DNA of 64,000 nucleotides, from positions 62,001 to 126,000 of the forward strand of contig NZ_JAMB01000004.1 in the NCBI RefSeq assembly GCF_000521805.1, given 5' to 3'. This DNA is from Marinomonas ushuaiensis DSM 15871. GTDB lineage: Bacteria > Pseudomonadota > Gammaproteobacteria > Pseudomonadales > Marinomonadaceae. A program made the position numbers and the translations under genes. Below are positions 34,225 through 43,272 of this stretch, piece after piece (position 1 is the stretch's first letter; each line of letters begins with the position of its first letter). The notes under the pieces were generated by a model that was given only the letters and a program-made list of their open reading frames with translations, was not told where the DNA came from and did not search any database.

Positions 34225-35991
34225 TTAATGATCAACTGCACCGCCAGCACCTTGAGGATAACGAACACTTTCAACTAGATCTTGGATTTCTTTTGGAGGC
34301 TCTTCTGTCATTGAAGACACTGTGAAGGCAACCACAAAGTTAATCACTGCACCAATCGCACCGAACGACAGTGGTGAAATACCAAATAACCAGTTATCAG
34401 GTGTATTCGCAAATGACGCTGTGCCTGGAATAAATAACCAACCAAGGAATAGAAAGATATACACAAGGGTAGAAATTAAGCCTGCAAGCATACCGGCAAT
34501 TGCGCCTTTACTGTTTACGCGTTTTGAGAAGATACCCATCATTAACGCAGGGAAGATGGATGCTGCTGCGATACCAAAGGCTAAAGCAACTACTTGGGCT
34601 GCGAATCCTGGCGGATTCATACCTAAATAAGTGGCTACAACTATGGCAACAAACATAGATATCCTAGCGGCTTTCAGCTCTCCTTTATCACTAATATTAG
34701 GGTTTATCGAACCTTTTATTAAGTCATGACTGATTGCGGAGGATATGGCTAACAATAAGCCTGCTGCGGTTGATAGTGCGGCCGCAAGACCACCAGCTGC
34801 AATAAGGCCAATAACCCAACCTGGAAGGTTTGCGATTTCTGGATTTGCTAATACTAGAATATCACGGTTAACAACTAATTCATTACCTTCCCAGCCACGA
34901 GCCGTAGCTTCGTTTTGGAATGCAGGAACGTCGTTATAGTATTGAACACGACCATCACCATTTTTATCTTCAAATTTGATTAGCCCCGTTGTTTCCCAAG
35001 TCTGAACCCAATCTGGGCGTTCTGCGTATTCAATCGGTTGTTCTGTTGGACCGTCTGGGTAAATAGTCGTTAATAGGTTTAAACGAGCCATAGACGCAAC
35101 AGCAGGTGCTGTTAAGTACAACAAAGCGATGAATATTAATGCCCAACCTGCTGACCAACGAGCATCAGCCACTTTAGGTACGGTGAAGAAACGAATGATA
35201 ACGTGTGGCAGACCTGCAGTACCTATCATCAATGATAGAGTAAACAGAATCATATTTAATTTGTTATCAACATCAGCTGTGTAATCTTGGAAACCAAGTT
35301 CACGTACTACTTCATCTAATTTTTGTAACAGAGGTATGCCAGATTCAGCATGAGTAGAGAAAAGGCCTATTGCAGGAATGAAAGTATCGGTTAGTTGCAG
35401 AGAGATGAAAACCGCTGGAATGGTATAAGCGATGATCAATACAACATACTGAGCCACCTGAGTGTAGGTAATCCCTTTCATGCCACCTAATACAGCGTAG
35501 AAGAAAACCACAATCGCAGCGATGATTAAGCCAGTATTGTTATCGACCTCTAAGAAGCGTGAGAAAGCCACACCGGCACCAGTCATTTGACCGATAACAT
35601 ATGTTACCGAAGCAATGATCAAACAAGCTACAGCAACAAGACGAGCTGTTTGGCTGTAGAAGCGGTCACCGATAAAGTCTGGCACAGTAAACTTACCAAA
35701 CTTACGTAAGTAAGGTGCAAGTAGCATAGCAAGCAGTACATAGCCGCCAGTCCAACCCATTAGGTAGGTTGAGTTAGCGTAACCGCCTGCTGCGATTAAG
35801 CCTGCCATAGAGATGAAAGACGCTGCAGACATCCAATCTGCCGCTGTCGCCATACCGTTTAATACCGGGTGAACACCGCCACCGGCAACATAGAATTCTT
35901 TTGTAGAGCCAGCTCGTGCCCAAAAGGCAATACCGAAATAAAGCGCGAATGAGCCGCCAACGAAAAGTAAATTAATAGTAAACTGATCCAT
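34225..35991 (-). CDS. Sodium:solute symporter, VC_2705 subfamily (large subunit)
   Basis: A 588-residue SSS-family symporter with about 13 membrane segments. The N-terminus is FAGSAL-like (FVGGSFALYFGIAFWARAG), followed by EFYVAGGGVHPVLNGMATAADWMSAASF, which carries the core sodium-binding helix. A soluble insert of ~80 residues (YPDGPTEQPIEYAERPDWV ... VNRDILVLAN) is typical of the VC_2705 group that pairs with a DUF4212 small subunit. Acetate or other small carboxylates are likely substrates, by relation to ActP. The small-subunit gene lies 5 bp upstream. Confidence 0.9.
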   Translation of the reverse strand: MDQFTINLLFVGGSFALYFGIAFWARAGSTKEFYVAGGGVHPVLNGMATAADWMSAASFISMAGLIAAGGYANSTYLMGWTGGYVLLAMLLAPYLRKFGKFTVPDFIGDRFYSQTARLVAVACLIIASVTYVIGQMTGAGVAFSRFLEVDNNTGLIIAAIVVFFYAVLGGMKGITYTQVAQYVVLIIAYTIPAVFISLQLTDTFIPAIGLFSTHAESGIPLLQKLDEVVRELGFQDYTADVDNKLNMILFTLSLMIGTAGLPHVIIRFFTVPKVADARWSAGWALIFIALLYLTAPAVASMARLNLLTTIYPDGPTEQPIEYAERPDWVQTWETTGLIKFEDKNGDGRVQYYNDVPAFQNEATARGWEGNELVVNRDILVLANPEIANLPGWVIGLIAAGGLAAALSTAAGLLLAISSAISHDLIKGSINPNISDKGELKAARISMFVAIVVATYLGMNPPGFAAQVVALAFGIAAASIFPALMMGIFSKRVNSKGAIAGMLAGLISTLVYIFLFLGWLFIPGTASFANTPDNWLFGISPLSFGAIGAVINFVVAFTVSSMTEEPPKEIQDLVESVRYPQGAGGAVDH

Positions 35992-35996
35992 ACGTC

Positions 35997-36257
35997 TTAC
36001 TCCTGAAGGCCAAATTCTTCATCTAGTTTGTTCATTCTCCACGCGTAGAAGAAAGTCAAAATGATGAATACGAGGATAGAACCTTGCTGAGCAAACCAGA
36101 AGCCTAAATCAGCGCCTCCAATCATAATGCCCGAGAGCATAGGACGAAGTATGATGGCACAGCCATAAGAGGCTAGCGCCCAAACTACTAGACTGCCTAG
36201 AATCAGCCTTAAGTTTGCTTGCCAGTATTTTTCTGCATTATTGTTATGATCTGACAT
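35997..36257 (-). CDS. DUF4212 small subunit of the sodium:solute symporter
   Basis: An 86-residue protein with two membrane segments. NAEKYWQANLRLILGSLVVWAL and FWFAQQGSILVFIILTFFYAW are characteristic of the DUF4212 subunit that accompanies VC_2705-type symporters. ATG 36257 has a near-perfect AAGGAGATC ribosome site; the longer frame to 36290 lacks one. Confidence 0.93.
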   Translation of the reverse strand: MSDHNNNAEKYWQANLRLILGSLVVWALASYGCAIILRPMLSGIMIGGADLGFWFAQQGSILVFIILTFFYAWRMNKLDEEFGLQE

Positions 36258-36413
36258 TGTAGATCTCCTTATAATTATTTTTATTTGCACTATCTAATCT
36301 ATCAGGGGTTTGTTGAATTAGAAGTCAGACTTTAGTCGCATAAAGGGTTTATTTATCATAATGATACCGCACAGGGTTTAAGCGTAAACTAAGGAAAAAA
36401 AGGGAGAAAATGT

Positions 36414-36635
36414 ATGAATACAAGAGTTAGAGAAAAAATTCTATCAGTATGTGCTGAAAAAATTAAACAAAAAGGTGATGGCGTTCAGGTTTCATTTTAT
36501 GCTTTTTTTGCAAATAAAAATGATGATCCTGCAGCTCTAATGGAGGTAGCTCAATGGTGGATCGAGGAGCATGAACTTAATCACTTTGAGAAAGCGACAA
36601 AAATTCATTCCATGGTGACGGGATTAAATGAATAA
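36414..36635 (+). CDS. Small conserved hypothetical protein (DUF6500-like)
   Basis: A 73-residue protein with a GGGAGAAA ribosome site. VREKILSVCAEKIKQKGD, SFYAFFANKNDDPAAL and EVAQWWIEEHEL resemble a small conserved family that I recall as DUF6500; that name is uncertain. The function is unknown. A decayed GNAT gene follows directly. Confidence 0.7.
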   Translation: MNTRVREKILSVCAEKIKQKGDGVQVSFYAFFANKNDDPAALMEVAQWWIEEHELNHFEKATKIHSMVTGLNE

Positions 36636-36662
36636 TCAAGGTCTTAAAAAGCTGAAGAGTAA

Positions 36663-36880
36663 CCTAATGAATATTTAGTAAGAAAACAACAAGCTGCACG
36701 ATTGCGTAAATTTGCAACGATCGAGGAATATCAAGGCAAAGGTATTGGGCGTTTTGTTTTAAGGCATATAATAGATTCATTGCAGTAACTGTCTTGTATC
36801 AAAAAATGGTTGTGATCTTGCCGATTTAAACCTTTAAAAGACGTTATGATACAAAGCATTTGATAGAAAAGTACGTGATA
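36663..36880 (+). pseudogene. Remnant of a GNAT acetyltransferase gene
   Basis: From 36663 the frame reads PNEYLVRKQQAARLRKFAT, then IEEYQGKGIGRFVLRHIIDS, and stops at 36786-36788. This is GNAT motif A with its acetyl-CoA loop (QGKGIG). The following bases, after one or more frame breaks, read like a decayed motif B (NGCDLADLN, then a stop-interrupted YKAFDRK). There is no start, no N-terminal domain and no intact C-terminus. The right edge is approximate. Confidence 0.6.
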
Positions 36881-36908
36881 GAAAATAAAATGCCTCAGGA
36901 GGCAATAG

Positions 36909-37367
36909 TTGATTCAAGCGATTTATGTGGCAAAAAAATCTAAGCAATCTCAGGTTGGTATAGATGCCGTTAAAGTAGACGCCGGCAAAGGTATTGTAGG
37001 TGATAGAAATTACGGAAAGCGCAGTGAAGTGGGTCAGAACATTACGTTTGTTGAAAGTGAAGCGATTGCTGCGTTTAATGCAAATTTTGGTCAAAGCATT
37101 AGCCAATCATCCACTCGACGCAACATCATCACGCAAAGTGTTCGATTGAATCAGTTGGTCGGGCAAGAGTTTTCTATTGGCAATGTTCGTTTTTATGGCG
37201 TCGAATTGTGTGAACCTTGCGGTACTCTTGGACGAGCGTTGTCAAACGATTCGTTAACATCCTCTCAAGTTGTGAAAGCGTGGGCGCGGACAGGAGGATT
37301 AAGAGCCAATGTTTTGACTACAGGAATATTGCGCGTCGGTATGCAGTTTAATTTATTAAAAAGCTGA
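36909..37367 (+). CDS. MOSC domain protein
   Basis: A 152-residue single-domain MOSC protein: GKGIVGDRNYGKR, GQNITFVESEAI, STRRNIITQSVRLNQLVGQEF and FYGVELCEPCGTLGRAL follow the usual order. MOSC domains act in molybdenum-cofactor sulfuration or related sulfur transfer; the CEPC cysteines are candidate catalytic residues. The start is TTG 36909 with CAGGAGGC upstream. No moco genes lie nearby. Confidence 0.88.
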   Translation: MIQAIYVAKKSKQSQVGIDAVKVDAGKGIVGDRNYGKRSEVGQNITFVESEAIAAFNANFGQSISQSSTRRNIITQSVRLNQLVGQEFSIGNVRFYGVELCEPCGTLGRALSNDSLTSSQVVKAWARTGGLRANVLTTGILRVGMQFNLLKS

Positions 37368-37435
37368 TTTTTCAGTTTTGTTTTTTAGAAGAAAGAAGAA
37401 AGCGCCAAGTTATTTGTTAGCGCTTCCAAACCTTT

Positions 37436-39181
37436 TTAGAAAAGGTCTTGAACCAATACAAAACGTTTAAGATCATTAAACTCAGTATTAAAAGGTTGCT
37501 TTTGAATGGTGTATTGGCCTTCTTGGCAACGATGAACAATCTTCAGAGCTTCTGCCAAATAGGCATTTTTACTGTCTAATCTTTGACTTTCTAAATCGCT
37601 ATTTTCTAGGTTGTTGTTATCTAGATTGTCGCTCTTATTGCTGTTTTTCTCGTCTAATGATTTCCATAGCAAGTTAGTCAATGACATTGGCGTTGGGCTG
37701 TTGCCTTGGAAACGCCATAAATCGGTACTTTGGTCGTAAGCATAAAAAGGCAATAGGGCTAAACCATTTTGAGCGACAAAGTCGATGGCATCCAAAATGA
37801 AGTTGGCTTCAGTATCGTCTAAAAAGTAATTCAGATTGAATCGAGCCCAGCCTGGTTTTACCAATTTCTCACCTTGCTTGATGGCCTCTTGAATGCGTTT
37901 CGATTCTTGCTCATTGATGTTTAATAACTGATGTCCATATGGGCCAGCGCAAGAGCAACCACCGCGGACTTGGATACCAAATAAATCATTGAGTAGGGCG
38001 GTGACAAAACCATGGTGCAAATAGCTCTGCTGCAAAGAGTCACGTTTCGTTTTAATTCGAAATGCCGTAATAGACAAACGACTTGCTTCTTGATGGCCTA
38101 AACGTTCTATTAGCGGATTTTTACGCCATCTATTGTCTATCATTTTAACCAGTTCATGTTCACGTTTTTCTATCGCGTCGGTTCCGACTGTTTGCTTAAG
38201 TTGGAATACTAATCCTGCTCGGATAGATTCAACGATGCCTGGTGTACCGCCTTCCTCACGACGTTCACCTATTGGCAAAAATGTATGGTCTTTAGGGGTT
38301 ACAAACGATACGGTTCCACCACCAATAAGGCTCGGTTTTTGATTTTTGATAATGGCTTTCTTAACCACTAAAATACCCGGTGTACCTGGCCCGCCGATGA
38401 GTTTATGAGTCGAAAAGAACATCGCATCTTTGACAAATTTAGAATCTTTTTTAGGGTTCATGTCTAATTCAACATAAGGTGCGGCAGCTGCGAAATCCCA
38501 AAATGATAGTGCATTGTAACAATGTAAAAGCTCTGTGATGGCATTTTGGTTACATAAAATGCCAGTGACATTTGAAGCCGCACTAAAGCTACCAATTAGG
38601 TGTTTACCTTGATTCGTTTTAAGTTGTTGTTCTAAATCGTTGAGGCAAACATCGCCATCTTTTGATTCTGCAATCCGAATGACTTCAACATCTAATTCTC
38701 GCCATGGTAACTCGTTAGAATGATGTTCATAGGGGCCGATCAAAACACAGATGTTGGATTTTTCGTCTAGCGATAGTTGACGTAACGCCAATTGGGTAAT
38801 AAGTGTATTTATTGCGCTGGTGGCGCCGCTGCCACAGAACATGACTAAGTCTTCATCGTTGGCATTCACGGCTGTGCGGATTTGGTCTCGGGCTTGTTCT
38901 CGAAACGTTGTGGTTTGTTGGCCTGTCGCATTCGCTTCCGTATGAGTATTGGCGTAAAGAGGAAGAACATACTGATGAATAGCGTCTTCAATGAAATCTA
39001 AACTTCGACCCGATGCAGTATAGTCCGCATAAGTTAATAGTCTCTGCCCAAATGGTGTGGTTATTTGAGTGTCTTTACCAATAACGCCTTGACGAATACG
39101 AGCCATGATAGTGTCTTGGCTTTTATCGCTTGTTTCCCTGTTTGTGTCTTTTTCAATTCTTGTAAGTGTCGCCGTTGGCAT
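37436..39181 (-). CDS. Long class-V PLP-dependent aminotransferase / cysteine-desulfurase-like enzyme
   Basis: A 581-residue fold-type I PLP enzyme of the class V group. Cofactor motifs are CGSGATSAINTL, SNVTGILCNQNAI, the Schiff-base Lys in STHKLIGGPGTPG, and RGGCSCAGPYGH with a Cys at the usual loop. Compared with SufS/IscS (~400 residues) it has ~150 extra C-terminal residues, partly Asn/Asp/Ser-rich (NSNKSDNLDNNNLEN). The Lrp-type regulator gene lies 40 bp upstream in the same direction. Desulfurase, lyase or aminotransferase activity cannot be decided from sequence. Confidence 0.8.
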   Translation of the reverse strand: MPTATLTRIEKDTNRETSDKSQDTIMARIRQGVIGKDTQITTPFGQRLLTYADYTASGRSLDFIEDAIHQYVLPLYANTHTEANATGQQTTTFREQARDQIRTAVNANDEDLVMFCGSGATSAINTLITQLALRQLSLDEKSNICVLIGPYEHHSNELPWRELDVEVIRIAESKDGDVCLNDLEQQLKTNQGKHLIGSFSAASNVTGILCNQNAITELLHCYNALSFWDFAAAAPYVELDMNPKKDSKFVKDAMFFSTHKLIGGPGTPGILVVKKAIIKNQKPSLIGGGTVSFVTPKDHTFLPIGERREEGGTPGIVESIRAGLVFQLKQTVGTDAIEKREHELVKMIDNRWRKNPLIERLGHQEASRLSITAFRIKTKRDSLQQSYLHHGFVTALLNDLFGIQVRGGCSCAGPYGHQLLNINEQESKRIQEAIKQGEKLVKPGWARFNLNYFLDDTEANFILDAIDFVAQNGLALLPFYAYDQSTDLWRFQGNSPTPMSLTNLLWKSLDEKNSNKSDNLDNNNLENSDLESQRLDSKNAYLAEALKIVHRCQEGQYTIQKQPFNTEFNDLKRFVLVQDLF

Positions 39182-39221
39182 GTGTTGTCCTTTTTTGCAA
39201 CGGGCATAGCAAACAAAATAT

Positions 39222-39692
39222 CTAGTCTTTACTGGTGGGTAAAGGCAACTCCGTGGTCCATTTAATCTGTTCCATGGCGAAGTTAGACGTTACGTCTGTC
39301 AAAGCAGTTGCGCTGATTAAGCGTTTATAAAATTTGTCATAAGAAGGAATGTCTTTTACTAACACTCGCATTAAATAATCGTATTCTCCTGCCATGCGAT
39401 AGAATTCCACGACTTCTGGAAATTCAGCCACAATACGGGCAAATTCAATGGCCCAGTTAGCATCATGCTGATTGGTTTTCACCTGTACGAAAACAGATAC
39501 GCCAAGCCCTAATTTATCCGCGTCTAACAAGGCGACACGGCGTTTAATGAATCCGGCTTTTTCGAGTTTTTGAACGCGTCTCCAACAGGGGGTTTTAGAC
39601 AAACCAACTTGGTGAGCCATTGCTTCTGTTGAAATACTATCATCGCCTTGAATTAAGGCAAGTAGTTGCAAATCTATGTCATCTAAGTTCAT
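39222..39692 (-). CDS. Lrp/AsnC family transcriptional regulator
   Basis: A 156-residue regulator with an N-terminal winged helix-turn-helix (STEAMAHQVGLSKTPCWRRVQKLEKAG) and a C-terminal ligand-binding RAM domain (EVVEFYRMAGEYDYLMRVLVKDIPSYDKF). The recognition helix LSKTPCWRRVQ resembles that of amino-acid-responsive members. It probably controls the PLP enzyme gene that follows. Confidence 0.93.
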   Translation of the reverse strand: MNLDDIDLQLLALIQGDDSISTEAMAHQVGLSKTPCWRRVQKLEKAGFIKRRVALLDADKLGLGVSVFVQVKTNQHDANWAIEFARIVAEFPEVVEFYRMAGEYDYLMRVLVKDIPSYDKFYKRLISATALTDVTSNFAMEQIKWTTELPLPTSKD

Positions 39693-39885
39693 TCTGTTCT
39701 CTTTATGGTTTGTTTTTTAGGATTATTTTTCATATTATTGATTTTTTATCTGTGTGTCGTCACTTGATTCCTTATTTGGCAAAAAAAGAGGAATGATGGT
39801 TTTGAAAAAGATCGAAAAAAATATGAAAATTAGAGGAAAAAAGAGAATTAATTTGGTGAAGTGATATGAAAATGCAGGTTATTAA

Positions 39886-39923
39886 AACCCTTTAACGTAT
39901 TTTTAAAGAAACGTTAAAGGGTT
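39886..39923 (-). terminator. Terminator of the RND efflux operon
   Basis: Perfect 13-bp arms AACCCTTTAACGT / ACGTTAAAGGGTT with a 12-nt loop; on the minus strand it is followed by TTTTAATAA. It lies ~32 bp after the permease stop. Confidence 0.8.
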
Positions 39924-39954
39924 CGTTGATTTGATGTCTGGCAATTTTGTTAAT

Positions 39955-42900
39955 CTAATCCAATTTTAGATTTGATAAATCATGATCTTCTTTTTTGCTT
40001 TTAAGCCGATCCAAAAGATGACGAGCATCTTCACTAATCATCAGTAAGACAGGAATTAGCACTAAGGTGATTACCGTCGCAAACATAATGCCGTAGCCTA
40101 ATGACACCGCAGCTGGAATCAACATTTGTGCTTGTTTTGAGGTTTCCCAGAGAATAGGAATTAACCCCGCGAAGGTTGTGATAGACGTTAGCAATACCGC
40201 ACGCAAACGGCTGCGACAGGCAAGACTAATGGCTTTCTTGATGTGTCCCGTTTCATGGCGTAAATCGTTATAGCGTGACACCAGTAAGAGACTGTCATTT
40301 ACCACTACACCGCTGAGCGCCAAAATACCGTTTAGCGAGAAAATCCCCAGCGTTAAATCATTCATCCAATGACCAAGCAACGCGCCTATGATGCCAAATG
40401 GGATCGCCATCATGATAATGATTGGCTGTGTGTAAGACTTCAATGGAATGGCCAGTAGGGCATAAATGATCAGCATCGCAATGAGGAACATCTCAGACAT
40501 AGAAGACTGTGTTTCTTCTCTTTGCTCCGCTTCCCCCGAGAAGTAGAAAGACACACCAGAGAACTGGCGTTCCATTTGTGGCACCACGGCATTTTCCAAA
40601 TATTCGACCACTTCCGTTGACGACATTTCGTCTTTATCTACTTCGGCAGACAAATACAAAGAGCGTTTTCCATCAATACGAACAATGGTGGTTTCGGCTT
40701 CTTCTTGAGACAAGGTTGCCACTGCAGACAACGGAATACGTGTGCCATCGTCCAACGTGACTTTGGTGTTCATCACGGCAGCAGGGGACTCTTGCTGGTC
40801 ATTCGGATAGCCTAAACGCACTTCCACTTCGGCATTGTCTCGTTGGTAAGTCTGCACAACTTGGCCATCAAAATTTGTGGAAATCTGAGAAGCGAGGTCG
40901 CTGGTGGACAAACCTAATAAACGACCTTGTTCACTGAGTTTTAGCACCATTCGAGATTCCGTTGGTTCGGTGTTTTGCTCTATCCCTGTCACGGCAGGAA
41001 GAGGTTCAAGTTGTTTCAACAGCTCTGTCATAGCGCCGGTTAAGACGCTCGAATCATTGCCTCTGAGTTCAACTCTAAGGGCATCAACGGTTTCCCGTGC
41101 ACTACGAATTCTGAGGTTCTTCACACCTTCCGGCATGCCAGAGAATTGCTGCCACTTCGCAGCAAACTCTGCGGAGGTGTAAGGGCGATCTGTAATTAAC
41201 TCAATCCGAATATTACCTGACTGCTCATTGCTTGAGGTCACTTGGATATTTTTGATGGCTACGTCGCCTTTTGGCTTGGTAGCAGGTCTATTCGGGCGAT
41301 CTGAGTTTTCAGAGCGGTTCGGTCTGTCTGCTGCCGATCTATCAGAAGCTGTTTTGCTTCTTACATCATCGTTGGCATTTGCGCGTTGTTCACCGTTGGC
41401 ATTTGGTCTTTGACCACTAGAGCGTTCATCTGTATTACTGCGCAACGCAATATCCGCTTGGTAGGCGGCTTTTTCCAGTGTTAGCAATACTTGGCTGGTG
41501 CGTCCATAACTCACGTCGTTGTACATGGTGACGCCACCACGAACAGTGTCCCCCGGAATTTGTGGGAAGAAGCTGATACGAATAGCACCCGTGAATGGCA
41601 TGGACATTACTAGTAAGAAAACGGCAATGAAGAACAAACAGATGGCGTATCTGTGATTCAGAGCGATGTCTATCGTCGGTTTATAAATACGGTCACTGAA
41701 CCACTGTAAGCCGTTGTCAGCGCCACGTTGAATCCAAGCCCATCCTTTGGCAATAGGGTTAGTTCGAGTTGATTTGCGAGTGTTAATGTGAGCCAAGTGA
41801 GCAGGTAAAATGATCTTCGATTCGATTACCGACAACACGAGGCAAATAGCGACGACGATGGCGAATTGAGAGTAAAGCTGGCCCAATCGACCTTCGATGT
41901 TCGACAGTGCCCAGAAGGCGGCGACTGTGGTAAACACGCCAAACAGCGTTGGAATGGCGACAATCATGGTGCCTTTAATCGTGCTCCCTAACGTATCGCC
42001 TTCTTTTGACCGCACAGTATAAATACTTTCGCCGACCACCACAGCGTCATCCACTACTATGCCTAAGGCCATGATGAAACCAAAGGTCGTGAACATATTT
42101 AAGGTTAGGCCAATACTTTCTGTGCCCATAAAAAACAGCGTGCCAAAGAAAATAAATGGCAGCCCCATAGCGACCCAAAACGCCACGGTAATGTTTAAGA
42201 AAATGGCTAATAAAACAAACACCAAGAAGACGCCTGTCACCGCATTTTCAACCATTAACTCTAGACGTTCGTTTATGGATTCACTGCGATCATACCAAGT
42301 GCCTAAGGTGACATTAGGGGGCAATCGGCCACTGTCTTGCCAGTCTTGAATGACTGATTTAGCGGCAATTACCGAATTGGAAATGTCGCTGTTGCCTGTG
42401 GTGAGCACTTGAATTGCTAGGCTGTTTTCGCGGTTAAAACGAGACAGTACGAACTCGTCTTCATCGAACACATCGCGGATCGTGGCGATATCGCTAAGCA
42501 GCAAGGTTCCGCCATTTTCGTTGGTTTGCACCGGCACCTGTGAGAATTGGCTTTTGATGTACGCCTGCTCGGATGCGCTGACGCTCAAGTAAATGTCTTC
42601 GTTGCGCAGCGTGGCGATTTTGGCAGTCGAAGACTCGGCATTAATGGCGTTAGCAACGTCGGTTAATGTGAGACCGTAAGACTCTAATTTATTTTTGTCT
42701 ATTTCGACCATCATGGTTGGATCTAACCAACCTGTAATCGAGGTGGAGCTGATGTCTTCCTGTGCCAGTAAGTCTGATTCCAGTTCATCCGTTAGCTTTT
42801 GCAAGGTACGACGGTCGGCCTCGCCGTAAAGCTGAACCCAAATTGAGTGTTCTACTCTTGTAGCCTTGGTGACCACTGCCGGGTCAGCATCGTCTGGAAA

Positions 42901-43272
42901 AGAGGTTATTTGATCGACTTCGTCTTTAATGTCGTCGGTTAAGACATTAATGTCATAGCCATCGACCATTTCAACAGTGACGCTGGTGGAGCTGGCTTTT
43001 GATGAAGTGGTGATGCTTTTTATGCCAGACGTGCCTTGTAAGGCTTGCTCTATGGGAATGGCAATGCCTTCTTCGTTCTCTTTCGCGGAGCCGCTGTCAT
43101 TACTGACAGAAATAGAGACTTGACTTGGTGGTAAGCTTGGAAAGGCTTCTTTGTTAATGGAGCCCATGTTGATCAGACCCAAGGTGATCATCAAGATTAA
43201 TAATAAGTTGGCGGCCACTGGGTTGTTGGCAAACCAAGGAATGATACCTCTGTTTTGGTCTATTGGGCTCAT
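39955..43272 (-). CDS. RND efflux pump permease
   Basis: The inner-membrane proton antiporter of a tripartite efflux pump, 1105 residues with the usual 12 membrane segments and two large periplasmic loops. IDQNRGIIPWFANNPVAANLLL, the TM4 region LGIVVDDAVVVGESIY (Asp pair of the proton relay) and ALSGVVVNDSLLLVSRYN in the second half are typical. An unusual Arg/Asn/Asp/Ser-rich insert lies at ~613-670 in the second periplasmic loop. It closes the outer membrane-adaptor-permease operon, each gene overlapping the next by 4 bp. The substrate is unknown. Confidence 0.92.
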   Translation of the reverse strand: MSPIDQNRGIIPWFANNPVAANLLLILMITLGLINMGSINKEAFPSLPPSQVSISVSNDSGSAKENEEGIAIPIEQALQGTSGIKSITTSSKASSTSVTVEMVDGYDINVLTDDIKDEVDQITSFPDDADPAVVTKATRVEHSIWVQLYGEADRRTLQKLTDELESDLLAQEDISSTSITGWLDPTMMVEIDKNKLESYGLTLTDVANAINAESSTAKIATLRNEDIYLSVSASEQAYIKSQFSQVPVQTNENGGTLLLSDIATIRDVFDEDEFVLSRFNRENSLAIQVLTTGNSDISNSVIAAKSVIQDWQDSGRLPPNVTLGTWYDRSESINERLELMVENAVTGVFLVFVLLAIFLNITVAFWVAMGLPFIFFGTLFFMGTESIGLTLNMFTTFGFIMALGIVVDDAVVVGESIYTVRSKEGDTLGSTIKGTMIVAIPTLFGVFTTVAAFWALSNIEGRLGQLYSQFAIVVAICLVLSVIESKIILPAHLAHINTRKSTRTNPIAKGWAWIQRGADNGLQWFSDRIYKPTIDIALNHRYAICLFFIAVFLLVMSMPFTGAIRISFFPQIPGDTVRGGVTMYNDVSYGRTSQVLLTLEKAAYQADIALRSNTDERSSGQRPNANGEQRANANDDVRSKTASDRSAADRPNRSENSDRPNRPATKPKGDVAIKNIQVTSSNEQSGNIRIELITDRPYTSAEFAAKWQQFSGMPEGVKNLRIRSARETVDALRVELRGNDSSVLTGAMTELLKQLEPLPAVTGIEQNTEPTESRMVLKLSEQGRLLGLSTSDLASQISTNFDGQVVQTYQRDNAEVEVRLGYPNDQQESPAAVMNTKVTLDDGTRIPLSAVATLSQEEAETTIVRIDGKRSLYLSAEVDKDEMSSTEVVEYLENAVVPQMERQFSGVSFYFSGEAEQREETQSSMSEMFLIAMLIIYALLAIPLKSYTQPIIIMMAIPFGIIGALLGHWMNDLTLGIFSLNGILALSGVVVNDSLLLVSRYNDLRHETGHIKKAISLACRSRLRAVLLTSITTFAGLIPILWETSKQAQMLIPAAVSLGYGIMFATVITLVLIPVLLMISEDARHLLDRLKSKKEDHDLSNLKLD

